A DNA stretch of 64,000 nt, taken from NCBI RefSeq assembly GCF_032854445.1, contig NC_088295.1:5520501-5584500 (forward strand), read 5' to 3'. Made by a program: the position numbers and the translations under genes. Source of the DNA: Liolophura sinensis (taxonomy: Eukaryota > Mollusca > Polyplacophora > Chitonida > Chitonidae). Below the pieces are notes generated by a model that saw nothing but the letters and a program-made list of their open reading frames with translations, was not told the origin of the DNA and searched no databases. Within the stretch, counting starts at the first letter, position 1. Each line of letters begins with the position of its first letter. Positions 1-11,523 of this stretch are shown here, in pieces.

Positions 1-163
1 TCCAATGATGGTGATACAAACAATGACCCAGGCACAAGTAAAATCAGTGATACAGGATCTCCCAGCAAAAACAATGACAAGGACACCCACAGCCCTGCAC
101 CGTCGAAGCAGGGGAGTGCAACTGACAGGAGGCCCTCAGGGAAGGCTGGCTCCTCTACCAAGT
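1..163 (+). CDS. 3' end of an unrecognised gene, Ser/Asp/Lys-rich tail
   Basis: Frame 1 is open from base 1 to a TGA at 161-163 and encodes a 53-residue, low-complexity, hydrophilic tail rich in Ser, Asp, Asn, Lys and Pro. The start is outside the window. Similar Ser-rich acidic tails end the two other candidate terminal exons downstream (to 3434 and to 6232), so this could be one of several alternative 3' ends of one gene. It could also be the last exon of a separate upstream gene. I see no domain and do not recognise the protein. Composition alone supports coding here, so confidence is moderate. Confidence 0.45.
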
Positions 164-535
164 GATGAATGCGGTTAGTGTCCTGCGTGTAGCGTCCAGG
201 CTGTCCTTAACCTGGCTGTTGTAGCGTGTAGACTGACTCCCTGACCTGTAGCATGCTAACACTGTCTGCGTGCCGTGAGACAGGCTCGTGTGTATCTGAA
301 TGTTGTGTCATTACCTCCCTCTGTTCCACAGGTGCTGTGCATTGCATGGGTTTGATGTGTGATTGGCTGTTCAAGCATGTCGAGTGAATATCTTAAGGAT
401 GCCTTATTTGTTAATCCCTCTAGGTTCACCATGTATTAAGTATTTTCTTTCCAGTTGCCAGTACAAGTAAGTATGACATCATCTATCTGTGTCTGCCCTG
501 TTTGATTGTGCATGTTCACTCACCTGTATTTCTAG

Positions 536-717
536 AGGGTGGAAGAGGTGAATGACCTTCATCTCCAGGTAGTCAGCCTCAAGGCCATGGTGGAACCTCT
601 GGTTGATGCTCCGCCTCAGCCGCGACTCTTTATAACAGACCCTGATGAGAAGGATCGGAAGAGGGCAGAAAAACACGCCCCCGCCATCAACAAGTGGAGT
701 ATCTATACTGCCTACAG
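536..717 (+). CDS. internal coding exon, unrecognised gene
   Basis: A 182-nt exon bounded by a good acceptor (TTTCTAG at 529-535) and donor (ACAG|GTGAGT at 717/718). It reads in phase 0 and leaves in phase 2. The 60 residues start with a leucine/valine-rich amphipathic stretch that could form a short coiled coil (VEEVNDLHLQVVSLKAMVEPL), then a basic and aromatic segment ending KWSIYTAY. Phase 2 at the donor matches the acceptors at 3206, 5521 and 5920, all of which restore an Arg codon and an open frame. That agreement is the main evidence that this is a real exon. Family not recognised. Confidence 0.6.
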
Positions 718-1796
718 GTGAGTTGATGCTGGGATGAAGTGGCACACACAGTCTGAAGTTGTCTGACTTCCTGACAGCGTGCCCTTGTAACTCTGGCATC
801 AGCATGAGACTAACACACAGAAACCAGTGAGCTACAGGCGCCAGATATCCATTAACTGGTCACGCGTCCATATTCTACTCACCAAGGTGGGTGGCTGCCT
901 CAGATAAGTACTCCAGCTGCCATGTCTGTGTGATATTGTGCAGAAGTCATGAGAAGTGACCAACCAGCAGAGGGTCCTAAATACTCACCCCTTTATGACC
1001 ATGCTGGGCTGGTGTAGGTGCGAGTTCCTCTGTAACACAAACTATGTGTAACCCTGGCACGTGACATACACATTACCCCCAAACACACACATTTAGCTTC
1101 CACCCATTCCCGCTCCCCCATACCCACCCATAACCTCCATAACCTCCATAAACCTTCAGAAAACAGCTTTCCTGGTAACTGTATGTAAGCCGACAGCATG
1201 GTTTGCAGTGTCCAGATAAAATGCTGTTATTAATTCCATGCAATGTTCAGTATGTCTGTATAAATTAATGTATGTAATAAACAAACATGTTAAAAGTGCT
1301 TTAATTAAGTTGAAAAACAAAATAGCATTTTGATTACAGCAATAATACATGTAAGATAATTCAGGAATGACAAATTAATGTACATGTATGCATCTATAAG
1401 TCAGAAACAATTTGTCCTCATTTGTTCTTGAAAGAGTAGTTCATTGACAAAAGTTTGCGAGTGATGTGTTTTGACCGATTGATGTGTGCAAAAGGACTAA
1501 GTCTGATTTTGATGCATGTTTAATGTGTTGTTTATTGAAGGATGGATTGTGTGAGTTTGACGGGAGATGCATTAATACTAACCTGTCATTTGACGAACCC
1601 AGTGTCTCACCAGTAATTATAAACGCCTTGTTCGTAGTGTGTGACATTTGGCTTAAATTCAGTTTTAATTCTTGTCTTACATATGATAACCATTGAACAA
1701 CCAAACCAAAGTTAATATGACTATTAACTACAACTAACTTATACTTTCGAATCAGTAATGTACATGTATATTTGTAACAAGAGTAACTCACTTACC
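718..1796. other. intronic sequence, nothing recognised
   Basis: Between the exon ending at 717 and the 51-bp array. I see only AT-rich intron-like sequence and a C-rich purine-poor run near 1070-1150. Short open frames here have no supporting features. Confidence 0.5.
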
Positions 1797-2892
1797 TGTG
1801 AGATAACTGAGTACTATATCCAGGTAAATCTGTTGTAGCTTGAAACAACAGGTGAAACTGAGTACTATATCCAGGTAGATTTGATGTAACTTTAAGCGAC
1901 AGGTGAAACTGAGTACTATATCCGTGTAGATCTGATGTAACTTTAAACGACAGGTGAAACTGAATACTATATCCAGGTAGATCTGATGTAGCTTGAAATG
2001 ACAGGTAAAACTGAGTACTATATCCGTGTAGATCTGATGTAACTTTAAACGACAGGTGAAACTGAGTACTATATCCAGGTAGATCTGATGTAGCTTGAAA
2101 TGACGTGAAACTGAGTACTATATCCAGGTAGATCTGATGTAGCTTAAAATGACATGTGAAACTGAGTACTATATCCAGGTAGATCTGATGTAGCTTGAAA
2201 TGACAGGTGAAACTGAGTACTATATCCAGGTAGATCTGATGTAGCTTGAAATGACAGGTAAAACTGAGTACTATATTCAGGTAGATCTGATGTAGCTTGA
2301 AATGACATGTGAAACTGAGTACTATATCCAGGTAGATCTGATGTAGCTTGAAATGACATGTGAAACTGAGTACTATATTCAGGTAGATCTGATGTAGCTT
2401 GAAATGACATGTGAAACTGAGTACTATATCCAGGTAGATCTGATGTAGCTTGAAATGACAGGTGAAACTGAGTACTATATCCAGGTAGATCTGATGTAGC
2501 TTGAAATGACAGGTGAAACTGAGTACTATATCCAGGTAGATCTGATGTAGCTTGAAATGACATGTGAAACTGAGTACTATATCCAGGTAGATCTGATGTA
2601 GCTTGAAATGACAGGTGAAACTGAGTACTATATCCAGGTAGATCTGATGTAGCTTGAAATGACAGGTGAAACTGAGTACTATATCCAGGTAGATCTGATG
2701 TAGCTTGAAATGACATGTGAAACTGAGTACTATATCCAGGTAGATCTGATGTAACTTAAAACGACAGGTGAAACTGAGTACTGTATCCATGTAGATCTGA
2801 TGTAACTTTAAACGACAGGTAAAACTGAGTACTATATTCAGGTAGATCTGATGTAGCTTGAAATGACAGGTGAAACTGAGTACTATATCCTT
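1797..2892. repeat. 51-bp minisatellite, about 21 copies
   Basis: A tandem array with a 51-bp unit containing GAGTACTATATCCAGGTAG and TGATGTAGCTTGAAATGACA. Copies in the centre are nearly identical and copies at both edges are more diverged, as expected of an array grown by unequal exchange. Because 51 is divisible by three, the array is open in two - strand frames. The resulting 17-residue repeats are a by-product. The array lies in the intron between the exons at 717 and 3206. Each copy contains CAGGTAG and CAGGTGA, both good matches to a splice donor. Confidence 0.95.
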
Positions 2893-3205
2893 GTTGTTTT
2901 GATGTTAAGTTAATGCAATGTTCAGATGTTCATGTATATTTAAACATTGCTTGTATGCTTTGGTGATTTTGTGTCTCGTATTTGCTGAATATTGTTAAAT
3001 GTGAAATCTTATCTTTCTTGTTATTTCTCTCATATTTCTCTACCACTTCTGTGTAATTCTACTAGTCTAATGATGCCATTTAAATATGGCTGGCTTCTTT
3101 TTCTTTTTTTTTTTTTTTTTTCTTTTGTTTTGGGGTTTTTAATTTTCCATTTTGTCTATGCTTGTGTTGATCTGTTTAATTTGCTCTTATTTGTTTTAAT
3201 TTTAG

Positions 3206-3434
3206 ATGGATGGATTGGAAATCTAAATGGTGCTACATAATGTGGCAGAAAGCTGCCCACAAGGCTAGACCCATCCCAGAGCTAGATCCTTCCCCTCACA
3301 GAAACCCTGCAGTGTCTGACAAAAGACATACCCCCCACCCCCCAGACACTCCCCGCACTGAACAGTCCCCAAGTAGAGCAGGACAGACCCTCACCCCAGG
3401 CCCAAGCAGGAAGCCTGACAAACCTGACTGGTGA
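3206..3434 (+). CDS. alternative terminal exon A of the unrecognised gene
   Basis: The acceptor TTTTAATTTTAG ends at 3205. Joined in phase 2 to the exon ending at 717, the frame runs 75 residues to TGA at 3432-3434. The first part is aromatic and basic (RWMDWKSKWCYIMWQKAAHK), followed by a Pro/Ser/Thr-rich tail ending KPDKPDW. The opening resembles the opening of the exon at 5920 (RWCKWRDAMMKLLP), suggesting two related, mutually exclusive last exons. No domain recognised. A long 3' UTR may follow, but I could not pick a polyadenylation site with confidence. Confidence 0.55.
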
Positions 3435-5520
3435 CTCAAAGTTCAGAAATCTCAAGGACTAAGTTCCAGTTATGATAATGACTGATCACAAGCCAAAATG
3501 CACGTGCTTTTGGCGATGGTGACTGGCTATCAGGGCTACACAGGTGATCCGTCTAGTCTAGCTAAAGATCACATTGGCCATAATGATATTACTGAATAAC
3601 CTTGTTGGAGTATGACAAGCCTGTGATGACACAATTGTCATTGTGTATAAGTTTTACCCGATCAAGACATATGTATCATTCTTTTACTTTTAATGTGCCG
3701 TTGAGATGTGCTGTAGATGGGCTCTGTTCAGCATTATTGTAGAAGATTATGATTGCATTTCGACGTGTGGTTGTGGCTTTTCTATATTGTGGACACGGTC
3801 TTATAAGAGACACCATTTCATTTTAAGTGTCTCTTTTAACTAGTTGACTTATCTGTGATGGTTTTGCACAGGAGCTTAATTTTTACAACACTTTTAGCAT
3901 GACTTTTGTGTATTTTATGACTGATATTTTAAGTTTTCCACTTTAAACTAAGAAGTATGCAAGTTGAGTGTGGTAAGGTGCCAATAAGAACAAATCCATT
4001 GGGAAAATTCTCGTTTCTGAATGAGAACCTCATTATTGTCAACTTAACTCAAGTTGTTGTGGAAAACCTAAAATTTACAATTTTATGAAATGTTTATGTA
4101 AAATGGTAAAATGTTTTTACAATATGTGCTACATGTGATATTTCTTTTTGGATATGTTTCATTGTTGTATTCGTCTGACTTTCCTTGACATCCGCCCAAA
4201 TGTGATTTTTAGCTGTTGCTTGTGGATTTTTCTTCTTTTTTTGTTTCATCTTTCTTAGGTTGATTGTTTATATGTTGATTTTTGGTTTTGCCACATTTAT
4301 AGTTAATATTGACTTGCTGAAATATCAATTTTGCCAAAAGTATATATTAAAGATCTTGAGGAAATTTAGATTTTTGTTCCTAGCCTTAATTGACTTTTTG
4401 TTCCCCCCATGCGAACAGTTCGTACATGCACAAGTTTTTATCGTTGGCAGAGCTGACAGGTATTTTATACATCAACCCTCTGAGTTAATCATTTTTTAAA
4501 CTAGTGAAGACTTTGGGTTTGAGTATTTGGACATTGTTTATACTGAGTGTACATGCCCTATAATCTAACCTACATATTGAATTTTTTTTTTTTGTTTTTT
4601 TTTTTTAAGATTTGATCATAACATTGACCCAATGTGACTAAGGAAAAAATGCCCATAAAGTAAAGGATTTGCAAAAGAGCCAATACAATTAATCAATGAA
4701 GCTAGAGAAAAAAAGTCGCAGTGTCTTATCGCTGTTGACACAGCCACATAAAGTTTTTTGTGTTGACATCCGGGTGAAATAAGGCAGGGGTCTCTAGGTT
4801 ATCTGCTCATGGAAATACTCAACTGCTCTGTCAACACCAGACTCAGTCCATTGATAGAACGATAGAGACACTGAGCCATGACACGTTGGCGATACATGAA
4901 GATCGAAGTCTGGGCATGCCCCGTACATGCAGCTAGTGAACGGCGCTTCAGTGGGAAATTCGAATCCATTATAACATACTGGCAGAAGAATCTGCTCTAC
5001 CTCCATGGTTTCAACAACGTTGTTAAACATACTACTACAAGACGTGGTACATAATAGTTCATGTTAAACTAATATACACGTACACTTCACGTGAATGTGT
5101 GTCAGGATATACTTAAAAACTATCATCGAAACAAATATTTCATGCTCGCCTTTAGTAGATCGGGTTTACTTTAATATCTGTCCTACTAGCATTTATATTC
5201 ACATTAATTAGACTGATGCTTAACGACGTACTGATAATTATCTCATGTTTATAAGGACGATCAGTGACAAGGTCGGGGACAAAACCCACCGCCCAATCAA
5301 CAGATACCTGACAAAACTCCAACCGAACGGAAAAGAACAGGATTTTAAACACGACCTCATTGGTCAAGAAGGAAGAAATCTTAGCGCACATCTGTGACCT
5401 TCACCTATTGAACCCCAGTTACCTCGAGATCCCATACATATTATTCATCATTTCATGATCTTTTGTCCTTGTCTTGCTGTGTTCTGATCGTTGATGAGCA
5501 CCGGAAGACATGCCTCTCAG
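3435..5520. other. 3' UTR or intron, AT-rich, no gene seen
   Basis: No convincing coding sequence. There are long T tracts near 3102-3123 and 4580-4608. A short stretch near 5280-5380 shares its layout (ACAAAACTCC, then CATTGGTCAAG) with 63280-63350, suggesting an old dispersed repeat. Confidence 0.4.
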
Positions 5521-5601
5521 AGACAAACTTCAATATACACATGAACCAAACATATGGTTTTATGATTACGAAGATCGTATGCAGATTCTTTACACAGGTC
5601 G
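5521..5601 (+). CDS. possible 81-nt cassette exon of the unrecognised gene
   Basis: The segment lies between an acceptor (CCTCTCAG, 5513-5520) and a strong donor (CG|GTATGT at 5601/5602). It is exactly 81 nt and phase 2 on both sides, so it can be included or skipped without changing frame. It encodes 27 residues rich in aromatic and acidic residues. An ATG at 5510 in the same frame means it could instead be a first coding exon with the start MPLRDK. The polypyrimidine tract before the acceptor is weak, so the splice reading is tentative. Confidence 0.4.
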
Positions 5602-5919
5602 GTATGTCTTTCCTACACTATCATATTTCATTTCAAACGCTATGCGTTTTGTTGCTGTTTCTTCATGTTTGTGTCTTCATTTTGCCAAATTTTGCACTCC
5701 AATAGATATTGTGATAGATATTGTGATGTTTTATCGGCTTACAGTCTTGTTTGTCATTGATTGTTCCATTACTGTTTGCCTTACCATGGCACAGTTAAAT
5801 CTACTTTGCAGAGCCATAGTTCCCCCAGTTGTCACCAATGTCACGTTTACCTGACATCACGTTGCTACCGTTATGAAGCACATATACAACGTCTGCTCTC
5901 TGTTATCCCATACGTGCAG

Positions 5920-6232
5920 GTGGTGCAAATGGCGAGACGCCATGATGAAGTTACTCCCGGCTAAATCCAAACCGTCCTCTGCAGATCTTCAGAGAAAGCT
6001 GAACGAGCTATTGAACACGGAGCCGGAGAAGTCTAATGACTCGGAAAGCGATAGCTCGGAAGAGAGCGATAAAAAGGGGAAATCTCCAAGCGTGTCATCA
6101 GACAGTAGCGACTCGTCGTCCGAGTCGGTGAAGGACGAGGACAACAAACCGTCCAAGAAGAAGACGAAGAAAGAAGAAGAGTCGGGGCCTGAATCTGAAA
6201 GTGACGACGACATGGGGACGCGAAAAAAGTAA
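5920..6232 (+). CDS. alternative terminal exon B, acidic Ser-rich tail
   Basis: The acceptor TACGTGCAG ends at 5919. Taken in phase 2, from 5601 or directly from 717, the frame opens RWCKWRDAMMKLLP. It continues with a short helical stretch (SADLQRKLNELLN) and then a long Ser/Asp/Glu/Lys tail of the kind phosphorylated by CK2, ending GTRKK and TAA at 6230-6232. The other two frames stop soon after the acceptor, which supports this phase. The tail gives no family assignment. Its similarity in layout to the exon at 3206 suggests duplicated last exons. Confidence 0.55.
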
Positions 6233-6383
6233 CCCTGAATGGACTCTGAAGTAAAAAATTCAATAATGAATGTGCTAATTTGCCTTATAAATGTATACTC
6301 ATCTCGCGGGTTCGAGACGTTGTTGTTGTTGCACTTTATACTTACTGTGATATCTATATAGGCCTACATGCATGAGATATTGA

Positions 6384-6620
6384 ACATCACCGTGAAGTGG
6401 GCGGGCAGTTGTTATAGCGGTGCACCAGACGATACCAGGGAAGTGTCATAGTGCTGGAAGATGGACAGATGTTATAGGGGTGCACCAGGCGATACCAGAG
6501 AAGTGTAATGGTGCTGGAAGGCGGAGAGGTGTTAGAGCGGTGCACCAGGCGATACCAGAGAAATGTGAAGGTGCTGGAAGGCGGGCAGATGTAAAAACGG
6601 TGCACCAGAGGATACCAGGG
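6384..6620. repeat. 60-bp minisatellite, about 4 copies
   Basis: Copies beginning GGTGCACCAG(A/G)CGATACCAG recur at 6419, 6479, 6539 and 6599, an exact 60-bp period, with a partial copy before 6419. Divisible by three, hence open frames on both strands that need not be genes. Confidence 0.9.
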
Positions 6621-6639
6621 ATGCGTTATGTGTGATGTA

Positions 6640-6850
6640 TCAGGTTGTAACAGACCGACACAACACCAGCAATGCCCTGTGCTTGTTATCACAGGTTGTT
6701 ACAACGGGCAACACCAGCAGTACTGGTATATTGTGCTTGTTACAGAAGGTTGTATCTCAACATGTTGTATTTGTAACCTGTTGTATCAGAGCGACAATAT
6801 ACCAACAGTGTGTTGTGTTTGTTATAACGACATTGTGCGATGTACTGAAT
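6640..6850. repeat. diverged tandem repeats with TGTGCTTGTTA motif
   Basis: Several imperfect copies of a segment of roughly 50-60 bp containing AACACCAGCA, TGTGCTTGTTA and AGGTTGT follow the 60-bp array directly. Too diverged to fix the unit by eye. Confidence 0.55.
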
Positions 6851-7375
6851 GTGCTGTGATCTGATGTAATGGAATGGCAGTAATGATAAAGATGTGATAG
6901 TGTGGAAAATAATGATAATTATGCTGGCTTGAGAGGTACAAGGATATTAATTACTTGCCAATGCGTGCCTGATTGGTATCAAGGGAACAAAAATCGATTC
7001 CACCTATTTTTTTGAACTATTTTGTTTTGTGTTGTACCAAGGGTAATATTCCCAGCTCACCATCATGTATACGTACCGTGTGTTTTGAGCTGTTGTTTTA
7101 TAAAATATAAAAGTACGTAAAGTACGTATGGAATTGAACCTTGAATGATCCTATTGGGGCGGCTATGGGCCACATTTGCAGCGATGTAGACCACTGTACT
7201 GTGGGACAGACTATCACAACTTTCATATATACATCTTGAAATTGTTAACTTTTCTTAATTAGGTGCATCATGTTGTAAATAGGCCTACTCAGCTTATCAC
7301 AACTTCCATGATGACGATATTAAATTTGGACATTTCACGCAAAGAACCAATTAATGTTTCCGTTTTATTTAAGAA

Positions 7376-8045
7376 AGTGCCTTGTCAGTGCCAATATCAT
7401 TGAAAACGGGCACTATCAAAAAGTACCTTGTCAATGCCAATATCATGGAAAACGGGCACTATCAAAGAAAGTACCTTGTCAGTAGCCTACCAATATCATG
7501 GAAAACGGGCACTATCAAAGAAAGTACCTTGTCAGTACCAATATCATGGAAAACAGGTACTATCAAAGAAAGTTCCTCGTCAGTGCCAATTTCGTGGAAA
7601 ACGGGCACTATCAAAGAAAGTACCTTGTCAGTGCCAATATCAAGGAAAACAGGCACTGTCAAAGAAAGTACCTTGTCAGTACCAATATCATGGAAAACCG
7701 GCACTGTCAGAGAAAGTACCTTGTCAGTACCAATATCATGGAAAACAGCCACTGTCAAAGAAAGTACCTTGTCAGTGCCAATATCATGGAAAACAGGCAC
7801 TATCAAAGAAAGTACCTTGTCAGTGCCAATATCAAGGAAAACAGGCACTGTCAAAGAAAGTACCTTGTCAGTACCAATATCATGGAAAACCGGCACTGTC
7901 AGAGAAAGTACCTTGTCAGTACCAATATCATGGAAAACAGCCACTGTCAAAGAAAGTACCTTGTCAGTGCCAATATCATGGAAAACAGGCACTATCAAAG
8001 AAAGTACCTTGTCAGCGCCAATATCATTGAAAACAGGCAACGTTA
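7376..8045. repeat. 48-bp minisatellite with 192-bp higher-order repeat
   Basis: The basic unit is 48 bp and contains GTGCCAATATCATGGAAAAC and ACTATCAAAGAAAGTACCTT. From about 7620 to 8003 four variants follow each other in the same order twice (CAAGGAAAACAGG, then AACCGGCACTGTCAGAG, then AACAGCCACTG, then AACAGGCACTATC), a 192-bp higher-order unit duplicated once. The marker CAAGGAAAAC occurs at 7641 and 7833, exactly 192 bp apart. Divisible by three, so several frames are open on both strands without being genes. Confidence 0.95.
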
Positions 8046-9979
8046 ATATTTGAGGCAACTTCTAAATTCATGACATCTATACATTTTTTCACGCTTCATC
8101 CTTTATGTGTTACATTTTTCGGGTTTCATGGAATAAATTTTATGTAGTAGCGCAGCATGTTTGAGTTTATAGCTACGTTTTTAAAATGCAGCATATTTCC
8201 ACCATAATGGTAGGCAGCTTAATAAACAGCTTAATTTAAGGCTCCTAAGACTACGCTGGATAGGCCTACTGTGTTTGGCCAGAATGTACACAGCGTTTGC
8301 CAGAAAATGTAATTGTTTCACACACAACAAGGTTGTGCTATCAAAAAACCGTTCTGTTTGTGAATAAGGCTTATAAAATGTAGACCTACCATTTCACTTC
8401 TTGCAAAAAGGATGTCTTCCTGGCATCGACTTGTCGGTCTCTTAAGCATAGTGCTGTTTTGCACAGACGTTACTTTGTATTGGTGATAATCTCGTAATGT
8501 CTGTCTTCTACTTGCCGGTCGTTGTTACTCGGGGACTTACCTTACCTAAAGACACAAAAGTATACGCCCATACAGTTTAACATGCATGAAGTGTAATACT
8601 AGTATCTGTGATCTGCGGTATAGAGTGCACATTCTGGCGTGAACAGTCTGCCAGTTTCGAGAATCCGTGATTTTTAAAAATATGAATGACGGTTGCCGTT
8701 TTTTTCTTAATTAGGGGATTTTGCATTTGTGTAAGTGTAGTTAATTTACCGTGACACAATTCAGTGTATGAGGTAAAGAAAGACAATGTACAGTAAATTA
8801 GTTTAGTAGATCTATTTGTGAAACTTGTGATTTGTTGATGATGACATTCTCTGGTGTTCTCTGATCAAGTCGTTGTGGTTGTTTTATATTTATTAACGTT
8901 TACAGGGCTATTCAAGCCTCGGCAATGCATTCTCCTGACGCTGATGTTGATATTTTTGCGCTTTGTTTTCTAAATGAAATTATCTTGTTCACAAAACTCT
9001 GTGTTGTCTATTCGAACCTGTGAGTTCAGATATTAACAGAATGGGAAGAGACCTTTGGCAGGAACTGGTTTCCTTTTGTCTGTAGTGCCTACAGTACAGG
9101 CCGTCGCTCGTTCCAACATGAACCATACCTGAGATTTCTTCTTTAAAGGAAACGTTGCGGCACAATTTCACCGTATAGGTCCGAAGTACCCGACGTAACC
9201 GAGAGATCACAGACGGATACGAAGTTATTTCTTTGGACAACAATTCATTGCGCTGCAAAGAAAGGACCTTTCTCAAACACTGCAAGAAAGCAAGTTTTGC
9301 ATTCTCAAGTCAAGAGTAGGCCTCTTTGATATGTTTATGTATATCGATAACGTAGAAGTTTGCATTTCAAGACGCAATGGATGTCACTCTCAACGATGTA
9401 CTTTTTAAATCCTTCTTAAGATTTCGGCGTGCATGGAGGGGAGTCCACCTGCTCCTGACTGCCATTCTTAAGTCTCTCAATGTCGTACGGTAGACGGTTG
9501 GTAGAACCTGAAGAGGCGGTTGAACCCAGCTGTACAAAACATGTAATTACTCCTCAGAGGTGAGTCCTTGTGATTCAAACCCCGGGAGACATTTCCTGTT
9601 AACGTGAGAGACGTTGAAGTGCCCGCGTGGTTCTAGAACTGCCAGGTGCTGTGTTCACCCAGGCTGTGAACATTGTAAACAAGTGGTGCACGGAAGCTAA
9701 CTGTGCCTGGGCGCTAAAAGATTCTCGCGGTGTGATGATGCCACGAAGACATCCCGTGTTAAAAAAAGAGACTTTCATTGAGCATTCTTACAGTCAAACA
9801 GCGCATTTGGAAATATGGTCGAATAATCGATTGATGGAATCTCAACCGAAAATTTCCACTTTAGAATTTTCTTCACAAGATATTTCATTTCTCTTTATGT
9901 TGGCTTTTTTTTTTGTCTGAAAACAGATGACCGCGTTGGAAAACGTTTTAAAAGGGTGCTTTTTTGACCTTTGAAAAAT
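8046..9979. other. no gene recognised
   Basis: AT-rich intergenic DNA. Open frames are short and have neither splice context nor known motifs. Confidence 0.4.
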
Positions 9980-10435
9980 GAGTGAGTCAGTGAGTGCTTG
10001 GGTTTTAACGTCGTACTCAACAAGTTTTCAGTCATATGAAGACGATTGAAAAGGGGGGTTCTTTACAACAGAGCAGTGTTTCCAGGCAGCAAGAACTCCA
10101 TGTGTTCTTCGTGAATTTCTGAACTAAGAGAGGCTGAAACTGTTTACACTGACCACACAGGTTTGATCATTTATGGAGTGCCATGTGTTCAGACAAACTC
10201 AGATATCCACCAGGTTGGTCATGTTTGATGGTGTCACGTAACGTACGACAGGTGTTTACCGCGCCGCCCCGTCTGTCTGCAAATGATTTTACTGGGACCT
10301 CACTCATAACACCTTGCAACCTGTGGATCAACGTGGGTTTCCCTGGGCTGTGCCCGGTTTGCTCCCACCTCAGTACTGGCCGCCGTCGTATGAATGATAT
10401 ATTCTTGAGACGATCGTCAAGAACTAAATGAAAAA
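9980..10435. mobile_element. SINE remains, two tail types in one block
   Basis: The left edge (9980-10040) is the reverse complement of the SINE tail seen at 54880-54921 (GAGTGCTTGGG, then TTTTCAGTCATATGAAGAC). The right edge (about 10325-10410) matches the other SINE core on the + strand (GTTTCCCTGGGCTGTGCCCGG, then GCCGTCGTATGAATGATATATTCTTGAG). The block is therefore either two adjacent SINE fragments in opposite orientation or a composite element. No target-site duplication was found. Confidence 0.6.
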
Positions 10436-11523
10436 TCACTCTTAATAATAAAAGACCGAAAGGCTGTCCAATTGTCAATTCATCTCTTCTGGTCAGCTTA
10501 TATACAGGACGTGAATGTTCGCTATGAATTCTAATTTTTATGACCATAGCCATTTGTAGAAATATTGGTATAACACGCTTTGGGATTGATCCCAGGCGTA
10601 CACCATTTGTAATACACCTCTGTCACCATTTTTAAATGATCTGAACCTAGAGTTTCAAACAGATGGCTTCGTTGACGGGTGCAAACAGGGAAAGCATTGT
10701 ACTTTCATCTCTGAGTGTTTAAAATCGCACAAGTGTCATTTTTGTGGCAGTGTTGAAGTTCATCTATTCCCAACTAATCTGACGAATACGCATGTGTACC
10801 CCATTCATAACAGGTATACAGAGCAAACTATAGTCATAGAGCTCCATAGTCATTTATTAGGTCTTTTATAATGCGAACACATAAATTAGTCATCTTGTAC
10901 CCTGGATATGAATGTAAACACTAACAATGAGTGGGTATGTGCCTGCGTTCGACAACAGTTGGGGATTGCCCTGGGTTTACCTTCTTATACAGGCGTAAGT
11001 GGATTAAGATTAAGCTACAGATTACGACAATGATTTCTGCCAGGCGATTGGGGAAATATCCTGTACTGTTGTACTGTAAATAACAGAGTTACCCTTGAAC
11101 AACAATGTATTGCACCTATTTCCATGTCTTTTATGAAATTACAAATCATAGTAAACAGAATAAAGTGTGCGCTGGGGTAAAAATGCAGCCTGCCGGAGAG
11201 CTGAATACACTGATTTAACAAAAAATGTAGTTTTCTAGGCATAAAGAAGCTATGGTCTCTGTACGCTATTTTACCCCACCTTTATGTAAGTCACCTTGTA
11301 CCGTTACGAATTTACAGGGTTTCATGGCAGTTTAGTCAAAGCTGGCTCCATCAATTCGTAGACGAATGTTTTAGGGTTTCTTGGTGCATATAGCAGCGAG
11401 ACAAACATTCCAAACAATGGCACCATCATCACGTCTGCGTTTATCACGAAAGGATCGTTCCTACAAGCAAACTGACAGTGAATCAGAAACGTTAGAAATT
11501 ATGCTAATGACGTATATAACATT

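Noticed and set aside
1792-2790. 332-residue - strand open frame made of 17-residue repeats
   Set aside because: It lies entirely in the 51-bp minisatellite; the unit is a multiple of three and two frames are open. No flanking coding signal.
1797-2892. Possible CRISPR array
   Set aside because: Repeats are directly joined without unique spacers, and the window is eukaryotic.
7382-8058. Open frames of about 200 residues on both strands with 16-residue repeats
   Set aside because: They follow from the 48-bp unit; four frames are open at once, which a real gene would not show.
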